A model generated the notes under the pieces. It was not told the DNA's origin and did no database searches. It saw only the letters and a list, made by a program, of their open reading frames with translations. From Mycolicibacterium moriokaense (lineage in GTDB: Bacteria > Actinomycetota > Actinomycetes > Mycobacteriales > Mycobacteriaceae): a DNA stretch of 64,000 bases. The position numbers and the translations under genes are program-made. The DNA lies in NCBI RefSeq assembly GCF_003201655.1, contig NZ_QJJU01000006.1, positions 185,560 to 249,559 of the forward strand. Reading direction: 5' to 3'. Below, piece by piece: positions 7,661 to 15,910 of this stretch (positions are counted from its first letter, which is position 1; each line of letters starts with the position of its first letter).

Positions 7661-9133
7661 ATGACCACTTCTTCGACCCTGCAGGCAATGCTCACGATCG
7701 GTGGTGAGTCGCTTCCGGGCGCCGCGGGGAGCTACCCGGTGCACAACCCGGCCAGGCCCGCCGAGATCGTCGGCGAAGCCCCCGCCGCCGACCGTGCCCA
7801 ACTCGACGCGGCGGTGACAGCGGCGCGACGAGCGGCACCAGGGTGGCGAGCGCTCGACGTTGCGGAGCGGATCGCGAAGGTCGCCGCGGCGGCGACGACG
7901 GCCGGCGAGCGGATCAAGGAACAAGACGGCGCGCGGCTGTACACGAGCGAACACGGCAAGGTGCTCGCCGAGGCGGGCTTCGAGATCGACACCGCACCGG
8001 TGATCACGGCTATTCTGGGGTCGATGGCTGAGGCCGCGCTGGCGCCCGAGCAGATCGACCCGCAGGCGCCGTATCCACGGGTGCACCGCGAGCCGTATGG
8101 TGTTGCAGCCCTTATCATCCCGTTCAACTGGCCATTCGCGGTGATGATGATGAAGCTGGCGTCGGCGCTGACCGCAGGCAACACGGCGGTCGTCAAACTG
8201 CCGCCGACCTGTCCGTTGGCCACGCTGCAGTTCGGCGCCGCGTTCGCAGCAGAGCTGCCGCCGGGAGCGGTGAACGTGCTTTCGGCCTCGGGCATCGACA
8301 TCGCCCAGGCACTCGTCAGGCATCCGGGCATCGACGTCATTTCGCTGACCGGCGGCCCGGCGACCGGTCGCGCGGTGATGGCCGCAGCGGCGCCCCGGCT
8401 CACGCCGCTGCTACTGGAACTCGGCGGCAACGACGCCGCGATCATCGCCCCCGACATGACGATCAGCGACCAGCTCGTCGACCAGTTGGTGACGGCGACG
8501 TACACCACCGGCGGGCAGGTCTGCATGGCGATCAAGCGCCTGTACGCACCGCGTGGTCGCGTCGATGAGCTGTCGGATGCGGTGCTGGCCCGGTGTGAGC
8601 GCGAGGTCGTCGGCGACGGTCTGGCCGACGAGGTGACGTTCGGACCGCTGCACACCGCCGCAGGGCGTGACCGGGTCGATGCACTCGTGAAAGATGCTGC
8701 GGCACAAGGGGCGACGGTCCGCACGGCCGGGCGGATCCGCGAGGCCGATGCCGACGCGGGCGGGTACTTCGTACTGCCGACGGTCGTGACAGATGTGGCG
8801 CCGGACTCCGCGTTGGCGAGCGAGGAGCAGTTCGGTCCGGTGCTGCCGATCTTCGGATACGACGTGATCGACGACGCGGTCGCCGCCGCGAACGACACCG
8901 AGTTCGGCCTCACCGCGTCGATCTGGACAGGCGACGACGCGTTGGCCGACAAGATCACAAGCCAGCTGATCGCGGGCACGGTCAGCGTCAACTGCCACGG
9001 CATGGCGGCCCAGGACCCGCGGGTACCGTTCGGCGGTGTCGGGGCGTCGGGCCTTGGCCGTGAGCTCGGCGCCGAAGGCATCCGCGCATTCACCCAGCCT
9101 CGCGGCTACGTCCGCCAGCCGGCACCGCAGTAG
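7661..9133 (+). CDS. NAD(P)-dependent aldehyde dehydrogenase
   Basis: A 490-residue ALDH-superfamily enzyme that oxidises an aldehyde to the acid. The catalytic Cys288 is in GGQVCMAIKRL and the general base Glu253 in LLLELGGNDAA; their spacing of 35 is normal. The cofactor-binding segment is FNWPFAVMMMK...GNTAVVKLP. ATG 7661 has a strong GGGAGG seven to twelve bases upstream. It is followed by a membrane protein gene whose GTG begins only six bases after its stop, suggesting an operon. The aldehyde is unknown; medium- or long-chain aldehydes would fit the lipid-rich surroundings, but this is a guess. Confidence 0.92.
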   Translation: MTTSSTLQAMLTIGGESLPGAAGSYPVHNPARPAEIVGEAPAADRAQLDAAVTAARRAAPGWRALDVAERIAKVAAAATTAGERIKEQDGARLYTSEHGKVLAEAGFEIDTAPVITAILGSMAEAALAPEQIDPQAPYPRVHREPYGVAALIIPFNWPFAVMMMKLASALTAGNTAVVKLPPTCPLATLQFGAAFAAELPPGAVNVLSASGIDIAQALVRHPGIDVISLTGGPATGRAVMAAAAPRLTPLLLELGGNDAAIIAPDMTISDQLVDQLVTATYTTGGQVCMAIKRLYAPRGRVDELSDAVLARCEREVVGDGLADEVTFGPLHTAAGRDRVDALVKDAAAQGATVRTAGRIREADADAGGYFVLPTVVTDVAPDSALASEEQFGPVLPIFGYDVIDDAVAAANDTEFGLTASIWTGDDALADKITSQLIAGTVSVNCHGMAAQDPRVPFGGVGASGLGRELGAEGIRAFTQPRGYVRQPAPQ

Positions 9134-9139
9134 CGCCCG

Positions 9140-9883
9140 GTGATCGCGATTTCTGCACAACGAGAGTTCGTGGCGTACGGCCCGTCACACTTGACGGTCC
9201 TTGCGATATTCGTGATTGGCGCCGTGCTCCTGGTCTGGGGCGGACGCAGGCAGACCGAACAGCAGGCCCGGCTCTTCGGTCGAATCTTCGCGGCTGTGAT
9301 CCTTGCGGCGTTCATCGTGGCGCTGGTCTACAAACTGATCAAGCCCCACATGGACACTTCGATACCGCTGCAGCTGTGCGATGTCGCGGAACTCACGGCG
9401 GCCTATGCCTTGTGGACGCAACGGCATTGGGCCTTTGTGCTCACGTATTACTGGTGTCTGGTGCTCAGTTCGCAGGCGTTGATCACACCGGACGTCGGCA
9501 CGCCAGAAGAAGGCGCGCCAGATTTCCCTCACCATCTTTTCCTCACCTTCTTCACGCTGCACGTGCTCGTGGTCTGGGCGGCCATCTATCTCACGTGGGG
9601 GCGCCGGATGCGGCCGACGTGGCGCAGCTACCGCTTCGCGATCATCGTGACCCTCGCATGGGCGGTATTCACCTTCACCTTCAACGCGATCACGGGAACC
9701 GACTACGGCTACCTCAACCGGAAACCCCCCACCGCATCACTATTGGACGTTCTGGGCCCCTGGCCGGTGTACCTGCTTGTCGAGATCACGATCGTGCTCA
9801 TCGTGTGGGCCCTGATGACCTGGCCGTGGGAACGCATGCGGCGCCGCGCCGGCGAAAGTCTGACCGCGGCAGGCACTAACTAG
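9140..9883 (+). CDS. TIGR02206-family (YwaF-like) integral membrane protein
   Basis: 247 residues with about six to seven hydrophobic helices. It has the marks of the TIGR02206 family: an N-terminal FVAYGPSHLTVLAIF, an MDTSIPLQLCDVAELTAA segment after the second helix, and a conserved TGTDYGYLNRKPPTASLLD loop before the last helices. The family is conserved in actinobacteria and Bacillus (YwaF) but has no known function. GTG at 9140 gives the tightest link to the aldehyde dehydrogenase gene. Confidence 0.75.
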   Translation: MIAISAQREFVAYGPSHLTVLAIFVIGAVLLVWGGRRQTEQQARLFGRIFAAVILAAFIVALVYKLIKPHMDTSIPLQLCDVAELTAAYALWTQRHWAFVLTYYWCLVLSSQALITPDVGTPEEGAPDFPHHLFLTFFTLHVLVVWAAIYLTWGRRMRPTWRSYRFAIIVTLAWAVFTFTFNAITGTDYGYLNRKPPTASLLDVLGPWPVYLLVEITIVLIVWALMTWPWERMRRRAGESLTAAGTN

Positions 9884-9903
9884 GGCCTACGTTTTGAATT
9901 ACG

Positions 9904-11304
9904 TTATGGCAGTACTGTCTTCATCAACATCACGTTGTATGCGGACCACTCCGACAGATTGAAGTAGAGCTCCCTGCCTGTCGACCAGGGATGCAGGAAC
10001 GGCGCGTAGATGCCGCCGGGGAACTGCATTGACGGCACGATCACTTGCTCGGGACTCCACGGTCCCTGCGGTGCAGGCGCGGTTCTCATCACGACGTCGT
10101 TGCCGCCGTTCGTGTACATCGTGAGGTATTGCCTGAGATAAGTGTTGTACTGGGCCGACATTTCGCCAACAGGGCCGGGGATCACGGGCGTCGCTGCCCC
10201 CGGATTGGCTGGCACCCAGGAATTACTGTCGGAGTTGAAGTACTCGTACTGTCGGAGATCAGGCACAGCGCCGGGGCGCATTCGCGCCACGTAGGCCGAA
10301 CCGCCGCGACCCGACGGTGTCCCGAACGAGTAGAGGTAGGGGTCGCCGGGCCCAGGCTTGAGAAACGCCCCCTGCTGAAAGTTCTCATTTCCCGGGACGA
10401 ACGGCGCGCCGGGGACGGCGTCCGGTCGCGCTGAGCGGACGGATCCTGGGTAGACCCCCCAATGCTCGCCGTTGTCGGGAGACACCGCGATGCCTGAGTA
10501 GTTCGTCGTCCACGCGCCGTTGGCGTCCCAGCTCTTGATGGACATGAAGTTGAGGTACTGGGCGCCGCCTGCCGAGACGCCCGCTGTCGGGATGATTCCC
10601 GTTTCCGATGGCGCCCACCTGGTGCTGTTGATGATCTGCTTGGAGATGCCAGGCGCCCACAGTGGTGATCCGGCCACCGTGATTGTCTTTGCCAGGGCAC
10701 CGTCTTGGCTGCGGAAGAGCGTGTTGTACCGCCATTGGTGGCCGGGCACGCTGCAATAGCCGGACGTGTCGCCGAACGCCATCAGCACTTCACGGCTGCC
10801 GTTGTCCCACATGATCCCGAGGTCGGTTCCGGAGATGGCGAACCGTTTGAGCGTCTCGTTCGGGCTGTCCGGCCCGGTCACCCAACCAATGAGCGATGTT
10901 CCAGGAGGGTCGGCCGGCGCAGGCGCCGGGGCGGCTTCCGGAATTGGTTGCGCCGCGACCGGAGGGGGTTGGTTGGCGGCGACGGGAGGAGTTGGCGCGG
11001 GCGCGACGCCTGCTTGCTGCTGAACTCGCGCAGATTGTGGAGTTAGCGCTTTGAGGATGGCCGCAGGAATCTGACCCAGCTTGGGCAGCGGCGCGCGCGC
11101 GTTCGCATATGCAGGCCTGTGCCCTGTCGGCAGGCCGCCGGCAGGCGTTAGTGGCTGAGCGGCTGGAGCATCGGGTTGGGCCGCCGCGGCCTCGCCGGTG
11201 CACGGCTCGGCGGACGCCGGTGGCGCGACGCCAGTGGCTACGCATAGTCCGATGACAGCGGCCGACGCCACCGATATCGATGCGAATCGCAGACGCGGCG
11301 ACAT
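9904..11304 (-). CDS. Secreted DUF4185-domain protein (candidate D-arabinan hydrolase, GH183-like)
   Basis: 466 residues. A signal peptide spans about 1-32 (ASVISVA-type core, cleavage near ASA-EP) and is followed by a long Pro/Ala linker to about residue 135. The DUF4185 beta-propeller-like domain comes next (GTSLIGWVTGPDSPNETL, IMWDNGSREVLMAFGDT, YNTLFRSQDG, SGIAVSPDNGEHW, YLYSFGTPSGRGGS). Several DUF4185 proteins, including mycobacterial ones, are reported to be endo-D-arabinofuranases (GH183) acting on arabinogalactan/lipoarabinomannan. This assignment is by family resemblance only. The gene has its own AAAGG ribosome binding site and is convergent with the membrane protein gene. Confidence 0.8.
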   Translation of the reverse strand: MSPRLRFASISVASAAVIGLCVATGVAPPASAEPCTGEAAAAQPDAPAAQPLTPAGGLPTGHRPAYANARAPLPKLGQIPAAILKALTPQSARVQQQAGVAPAPTPPVAANQPPPVAAQPIPEAAPAPAPADPPGTSLIGWVTGPDSPNETLKRFAISGTDLGIMWDNGSREVLMAFGDTSGYCSVPGHQWRYNTLFRSQDGALAKTITVAGSPLWAPGISKQIINSTRWAPSETGIIPTAGVSAGGAQYLNFMSIKSWDANGAWTTNYSGIAVSPDNGEHWGVYPGSVRSARPDAVPGAPFVPGNENFQQGAFLKPGPGDPYLYSFGTPSGRGGSAYVARMRPGAVPDLRQYEYFNSDSNSWVPANPGAATPVIPGPVGEMSAQYNTYLRQYLTMYTNGGNDVVMRTAPAPQGPWSPEQVIVPSMQFPGGIYAPFLHPWSTGRELYFNLSEWSAYNVMLMKTVLP

Positions 11305-11615
11305 GTCACACCTTTCCGGGGGCAGGACGTCGCACAGATGAGCATTGACGTCAGAGGTTGGCTGATGTGACGATAGTGATCCATGGGGCTCTTGGGGTCA
11401 GTGATGTACCGATAGGTACTCATCCGTGACCGTGTCGCAACCAGCTGACCTGGCCTGCCGGCGGCCCGCTTCCGTTCAGCAATGCGAGGTGTGGTTGCTG
11501 TCAATGTGGTGTGCGCCGGCGAATTGCGCCACTACTAGGCGGCCGCACATTAGCAATTGATGAACGATCTTTGCCAAACATTGCAGTAGAACACTTGTTG
11601 TGTTCACATCAGTAG
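11305..11615. other. Divergent intergenic region (about 310 bp)
   Basis: Separates the DUF4185 gene from the septum-formation-domain gene. No gene with coding character was seen. It holds two short inverted repeats: GTACC-GATA-GGTAC at 11406-11419, and GAACAC-TTGTT-GTGTTC at 11589-11605, which is listed separately. Confidence 0.6.
11589..11605. promoter_or_regulatory. Inverted repeat just upstream of the septum-formation-domain gene
   Basis: Perfect 6-base arms GAACAC and GTGTTC around TTGTT, ending 10 bases before the GTG start at 11616. No Shine-Dalgarno sequence is seen there. It could be an operator or a 5' hairpin; nothing further supports either. Confidence 0.3.
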
Positions 11616-12776
11616 GTGTCGGTGCTGAAGCGGTGGTCCGACGACGTCTACACCGAGCCGCTGATGTCACACGAATCAGCGGAGTACGACGATTTCCAGC
11701 CGTATCAGTCGATGCGGCTGATGAAACTTCTGTTTGTCGCCGTCACCGTTGCCGCCCTCTCGGCATCGGTGGCTGTCGTGATGCATATCGGCGATCGGTC
11801 GGCAGCCAGTGCGCCGACGGTCGACGCGCACCCTGGCGACTGCCTGACCTGGCCGCCGGGCGCGCCTGAACGCGCAATGCGGGTCGACTGCGCCGACGAG
11901 CATCTGTTCGAGGTCGCCGACGCCGCAACGATGAACACTTCGGCTACCGACATCGAGTTCCAGCAGACCTGCGCTCGTGCGGTGGAACGCCATCTCGGCA
12001 GCCGTTATGACCCCGCCGGGCGGTTCGTCGTGGGAATGGTGTGGACAACCCAAGCGCGCGATCTCCAGTCCGACGGGCGGCTGATGTGCGGTCTGCAGTT
12101 GCCGAGCGACGGCATCGCATCGGTCGGATTCCGAGGCCGAGTTGTCGACCAGGACCAGTCCAGCGTCTGGCCCGCAGGCACGTGTCTTGGTATCCGGGAC
12201 GGGAAGGCAACCGAGGTTCCTGTGCAGTGCGCCCTGCCGCACGCGCTCGAAATCACCGGCGCGATAGACCTTTCCACCGTATTCGATACGGCGGCGCCGT
12301 CGACCGCTGCTCAGGACGCGGTCGTGCGAGATGCCTGCGGTGCGGCCACGTCGCAGTATTTGTCGCCGGTGGCTTTGGAGGCGACGGGCCTGACCCTGCG
12401 CTATCAGCCGATCGCGGAGAAAGGTTGGGATGCTGGCAGCCGCCGGATCGCATGTCGCATTGGGTCGGAAAAACCCGATGGTGGCTGGGCCACACTGCTC
12501 GGTACGGCCAAGACCGGGGTCATCGTCGACGGGCAACCGGTCGCGACGCTGCCCAGTCCGGTCGCGGCGCCGCCCAGCGCGGCCGAACCACCCCCCGCGG
12601 AAACCACAGCCCCTGTCATCGAGGCACAGCTGTCGTCGCCGCCCATCGAGGTGCCTGTGAGCGTCACCCCCCAAACCCACGTGCCCGCTGAAGCGCCGGG
12701 GCCGGTGCCGCACCTGGTCGACGCGGAAGCGCCGGGGCCACCGGCCCTGGACGTCGCGTCACCACCGCAGGGCTAG
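11616..12776 (+). CDS. Membrane-anchored protein with septum-formation (Septum_form) domain
   Basis: 386 residues. A short cytoplasmic N terminus is followed by one membrane helix at about residues 36-56 (LLFVAVTVAALSASVAVVMHI), so most of the protein is outside the membrane. The outer part shows two Cys-containing repeats (GDCLTWPPG...VDCADEHLFEVAD and GTCLGIRDGKATEVPVQCALPHALEITGA), the pattern of the Septum_form family. A Pro/Ala/Thr-rich tail from about residue 300 may lie in the cell wall. GTG 11616 is used because it opens the conserved frame; there is no clear ribosome binding site. A role at the septum is only suggested by the family name. Confidence 0.7.
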   Translation: MSVLKRWSDDVYTEPLMSHESAEYDDFQPYQSMRLMKLLFVAVTVAALSASVAVVMHIGDRSAASAPTVDAHPGDCLTWPPGAPERAMRVDCADEHLFEVADAATMNTSATDIEFQQTCARAVERHLGSRYDPAGRFVVGMVWTTQARDLQSDGRLMCGLQLPSDGIASVGFRGRVVDQDQSSVWPAGTCLGIRDGKATEVPVQCALPHALEITGAIDLSTVFDTAAPSTAAQDAVVRDACGAATSQYLSPVALEATGLTLRYQPIAEKGWDAGSRRIACRIGSEKPDGGWATLLGTAKTGVIVDGQPVATLPSPVAAPPSAAEPPPAETTAPVIEAQLSSPPIEVPVSVTPQTHVPAEAPGPVPHLVDAEAPGPPALDVASPPQG

Positions 12777-12831
12777 GCGGCGAAGGTCCCTTTGCCGCGG
12801 GGGCTGCGGCGAGGATGTGGACAAGCTCAAA

Positions 12832-12855
12832 CGTGATATCGCATGTGATATCACG
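12832..12855. promoter_or_regulatory. Tandem palindromic operator-like repeat (GTGATATC twice)
   Basis: CGTGATATC (12832-12840) and GATATCACG (12847-12855) form a perfect 9-base inverted repeat with a 6-base spacer. The same stretch also contains two direct copies of GTGATATC 12 bases apart, the second being the full palindrome GTGATATCAC. It lies about 100 bases upstream of the promoter of the amidohydrolase operon. The binding protein is unknown. Confidence 0.45.
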
Positions 12856-12952
12856 CTTCAGGTCGCAACCGTCATGCGTCGGCGGTGCTGACGAGGCTGC
12901 TGTGACTGCCGCGCCCCAGGAGCGAATACTCGCTGTTTATATATAAATAGCA

Positions 12953-12980
12953 TTGACTGTCCCTGAAAACCGACGATAGT
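12953..12980 (+). promoter_or_regulatory. Putative leaderless promoter of the amidohydrolase operon
   Basis: TTGACT (12953-12958) and GATAGT (12975-12980) are 16 bases apart. Transcription would start at about 12987-12989, at the ATG. This agrees with the absence of a spaced Shine-Dalgarno sequence. Confidence 0.5.
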
Positions 12981-12988
12981 CGTCAGGT

Positions 12989-14179
12989 ATGGCGCTGCTG
13001 CCCGACCCAACTCCCCGGGAGCGACAGCACATCCTGATCTCGGTTGACGACCACGTCATCGAGCCACCCGACATGTTCGACGGCAGGCTGCCGTCCACAT
13101 TGGCCGCGAGGGCGCCGACGATCGTCGAAACCGATGACGGGCGCCAGGTGTGGCGCTACGAGGACCGCGAATACCCGAACATCGGGCTCAACGCGGTCAT
13201 CGGGCGGCCGAAAGAAGAATGGAGCATGGAGGCCGCCCGGTTCGACGAAATGCGCCGCGGCTGCTGGGATGTCGACGCCCGCATCGCGGACATGGACATC
13301 GCAGGCATCTGGGCGTCGCTGAACTTCCCGTCGTTGATCGCCGGATTCTCGGGGACCGTGTTCTGGAAGAGCGACGACCCCGAGCTGGGCCTTGCCGTAC
13401 TACGGGCATGGAACGACTGGCATCTCGAGGCATGGGCGGGCGCCTACCCCGACCGGATCATCCCTCTACAGCTGCCGTGGCTTGGCGATCCGCAGCTCGC
13501 GGCCGAGGAGTTGCGGCGCAATGCCGAGCGCGGCTTCAAGGCCGTGAGCTTCCCCGAGCTGCCAGCCCAGTGCGGGCTTCCGAGCCTGCACACCGGTGTA
13601 TGGGATCCGTTCCTTGCCGCGTGCGAGCAGACCGACACCGTCATCTGCCTGCACACGGGCTCCGCGCAGTGGGCGCCGATCCCCGCTCCGGACACCCCGT
13701 TCGAGACCATCACGACACTGTTCCCCGTCAATGCCCTTGTCGCGTGCGCGGATTGGCTGTGGTCCGGCATCCCGGTCCGGTTTCCGAAGCTGAACATCAC
13801 GCTCGACGAGGGTGGTCTCGGGTGGGCGGCCATGCTCGCCGACCGCGCCGACTTCGTGCTTGCGCATTCCGGTTCGGGACAAGAGGGCGGGGCGTGGAAG
13901 AGCGACCTGTTGCCGAGCGAGGTGCTGCGGCGAAACTTCTGGTTCTGCTCGATCGACGACCCGTCCGCGTTCGGCGCGCTCGACGCGATCGGGGCCGAAC
14001 GCATCCTCATCGAGAGCGACTATCCGCATGCCGACTCGACGTGGCCCGACACGCAAGAGGTCGTCGCGCGAAACGTTGCGAAGCTGTCGGCCGAGGACGC
14101 GGCCCGCATCACCCACCGCAACGCCGCAGAATTGTTCCGCCACCCGCTGCCGGACACGGGATGGCTGGCAAGTGTGTAG
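12989..14179 (+). CDS. Amidohydrolase family 2 (metal-dependent TIM-barrel) protein
   Basis: 396 residues of the Amidohydro_2 (ACMSD-like) family, which performs hydrolysis or decarboxylation at a Zn site. The N-terminal SVDDHVIEPPDMF contains the metal-ligand region (here DDHVIEPP), the central VICLHTGSA gives the strand-5 His, LAHSGSG another, and IESDYPHADSTWPDT supplies the C-terminal metal Asp. Similar proteins are common in mycobacterial lipid and steroid gene regions, with undefined substrates. Nine bases separate it from the next gene, whose AGGAGG ribosome binding site overlaps its stop, so an operon is likely. Confidence 0.85.
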   Translation: MALLPDPTPRERQHILISVDDHVIEPPDMFDGRLPSTLAARAPTIVETDDGRQVWRYEDREYPNIGLNAVIGRPKEEWSMEAARFDEMRRGCWDVDARIADMDIAGIWASLNFPSLIAGFSGTVFWKSDDPELGLAVLRAWNDWHLEAWAGAYPDRIIPLQLPWLGDPQLAAEELRRNAERGFKAVSFPELPAQCGLPSLHTGVWDPFLAACEQTDTVICLHTGSAQWAPIPAPDTPFETITTLFPVNALVACADWLWSGIPVRFPKLNITLDEGGLGWAAMLADRADFVLAHSGSGQEGGAWKSDLLPSEVLRRNFWFCSIDDPSAFGALDAIGAERILIESDYPHADSTWPDTQEVVARNVAKLSAEDAARITHRNAAELFRHPLPDTGWLASV

Positions 14180-14188
14180 GAGGCCCGG

Positions 14189-15910
14189 ATGCTCGATCTC
14201 CTGATCCGTGATGCCCAGATCGTCGACGGCACAGGGGCGCCCGCGCGCCGCGGTGACGTCGGCGTGCGCGACGGGCGCATCGTGGCAGTCGGGGACGTCG
14301 ACGAGCTGGCGTCGAAAACCGTTGACGCAGAAGGGCAGACGCTAGCTCCGGGATTCGTCGACCTGCACACCCACTACGACGCTCAGCTATTCTGGGATCC
14401 GACGGCGAGTCCGTCGGTGCAGCACGGGGTCACCACGGTGTTCGGCGGCAACTGTGGCTTCACGCTGGCGCCCGCCGGACCCGATCAGCAGGACTACCTC
14501 ACCAAGATGCTGGCGCGGGTCGAGGGTATGCCGCTGGACGCGCTGCGCGCAGGCCTTGACTGGCAGTGGTCGTCGTTCGGCGACTGGCTGGCCCGGCTCG
14601 ACGGACGCACCGCCGTCAACGCCGGATTTCTGGTGGGCCACAGTGCGATTCGGTTGGCGGCGATGGGCGACGACGCGGTCGGGGGCGAGGCGACGCCCGA
14701 ACAGATCGATAAGATGGCCGCGCTGCTCGGTGCTGCGCTGGCCGACGGTGCCCTCGGACTGTCGACGTCGCAGTCGAACACACACAACGACGGCTCTGGG
14801 CAGCCGGTGCCGTCGCGCAGCGCGTCGCGCGAGGAACTGCTGGCGCTGGCGACCGTGGTTCGCGGGCAGCCGGGCACCCAGCTCGAGGCGATCATCCCCG
14901 GCTGCCTCTCGGGCTTCACCGACGACGACATAGCGCTGTTGACCGGGATGTCACGGGCCGCCGACCGCCCGCTGAACTGGAACGTCCTCGGCGTCTCCGC
15001 AGGCAACCCGGAAGGCCACGAAAAGCAGTTGCGCGCATCCGAGGTCGCCGCTCAGCAGGGCGGCCGTGTCGTCGCACTCACGCTGCCGCACTCCACGAAG
15101 ATCCGGCTGTCGTTCCTATCGGGATTCGTGCTCGACGGGCTGCCCGGCTGGCGGGAGACGATGCACATGCCGGTGGCCGAACGCATGCGGGCACTCGCCG
15201 ATCCGGAGGTGCGCCGTCGGCTAAATGAGGGTGCCCACTCCGAGGTGGCCGGAATCCTTCGCGGCCTTGCCAATTGGGAACGGCTGATCCTCGTCGAGAC
15301 GTTCGCCCCCGAGAATGCCGACGCGACCGGCCGCGCCGTCGGAGAAGTCGCTGCGGCCCGCGGTAAGGAGCCGTTCGACACGCTGCTCGATATCGTGATC
15401 GCCGACGAGCTGCGCACCGGACTCTCGCCCCGGCCGTTCGGCGACGACGCCGCGGACTGGCAGGCCCGCGCCGAGGTGTGGCGCAACAGGGACGCGGTGA
15501 TCGGTGGCTCGGATGCAGGCGCGCACCTCGACATGATGTGCGGCGCGATCTACACGACGTCGCTGCTCGGCCACGGCGTGCGCGAGCATCAGGTGGTGAC
15601 GCTCGAGGAGGCGGTCCGGCTCATCACCGACGTGCCCGCCCGGCTGTACGGGCTGAAGGAGCGCGGCAGGATCACGCCCGGCTGGCACGCCGATCTGGTG
15701 ATGTTCGACCCGGCGACCGTCGACCACGGACCAGAGCACACGTGCTACGACTTACCCTCTGGCGCACCGCGTTTGGTAGCCGACGCGTATGGCATCACCT
15801 CGGTGATGGTCGGCGGCGTCGAGGTCTGCCGTGACGGCGCGGCGACCGGAGCGATGCCCGGCACCATCCTGCGCTCGGGACGCGACACCGAAACGGTCAC
15901 CGCCTCATGA
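14189..15910 (+). CDS. N-acyl-D-amino-acid deacylase-like amidohydrolase (Amidohydro_3)
   Basis: 573 residues in the D-aminoacylase/dihydroorotase superfamily. The N-terminal small beta domain (LIRDAQIVDGTGAPARRGDVGVRDGRIVAVGD) and the HxH metal motif in FVDLHTHYDAQLFWDP are clear. GGSDAGAHLDMMCGA is the C-terminal metal-Asp region, and the LYGLKERGRITPGWHADLVMFDP end is typical of the superfamily. It would cleave an amide or cyclic amide bond. ATG 14189 has AGGAGG close upstream. Its stop overlaps the P450 start (ATGA), so the two are translationally coupled. Function in a shared degradation pathway with the P450 is inferred. Confidence 0.85.
   Translation: MLDLLIRDAQIVDGTGAPARRGDVGVRDGRIVAVGDVDELASKTVDAEGQTLAPGFVDLHTHYDAQLFWDPTASPSVQHGVTTVFGGNCGFTLAPAGPDQQDYLTKMLARVEGMPLDALRAGLDWQWSSFGDWLARLDGRTAVNAGFLVGHSAIRLAAMGDDAVGGEATPEQIDKMAALLGAALADGALGLSTSQSNTHNDGSGQPVPSRSASREELLALATVVRGQPGTQLEAIIPGCLSGFTDDDIALLTGMSRAADRPLNWNVLGVSAGNPEGHEKQLRASEVAAQQGGRVVALTLPHSTKIRLSFLSGFVLDGLPGWRETMHMPVAERMRALADPEVRRRLNEGAHSEVAGILRGLANWERLILVETFAPENADATGRAVGEVAAARGKEPFDTLLDIVIADELRTGLSPRPFGDDAADWQARAEVWRNRDAVIGGSDAGAHLDMMCGAIYTTSLLGHGVREHQVVTLEEAVRLITDVPARLYGLKERGRITPGWHADLVMFDPATVDHGPEHTCYDLPSGAPRLVADAYGITSVMVGGVEVCRDGAATGAMPGTILRSGRDTETVTAS

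Noticed and set aside
12931..12952. AT-rich TATATATAAATAG stretch as an origin or phage-type promoter
   Set aside because: It is short and isolated; the TTGACT/GATAGT pair next to it explains transcription better.
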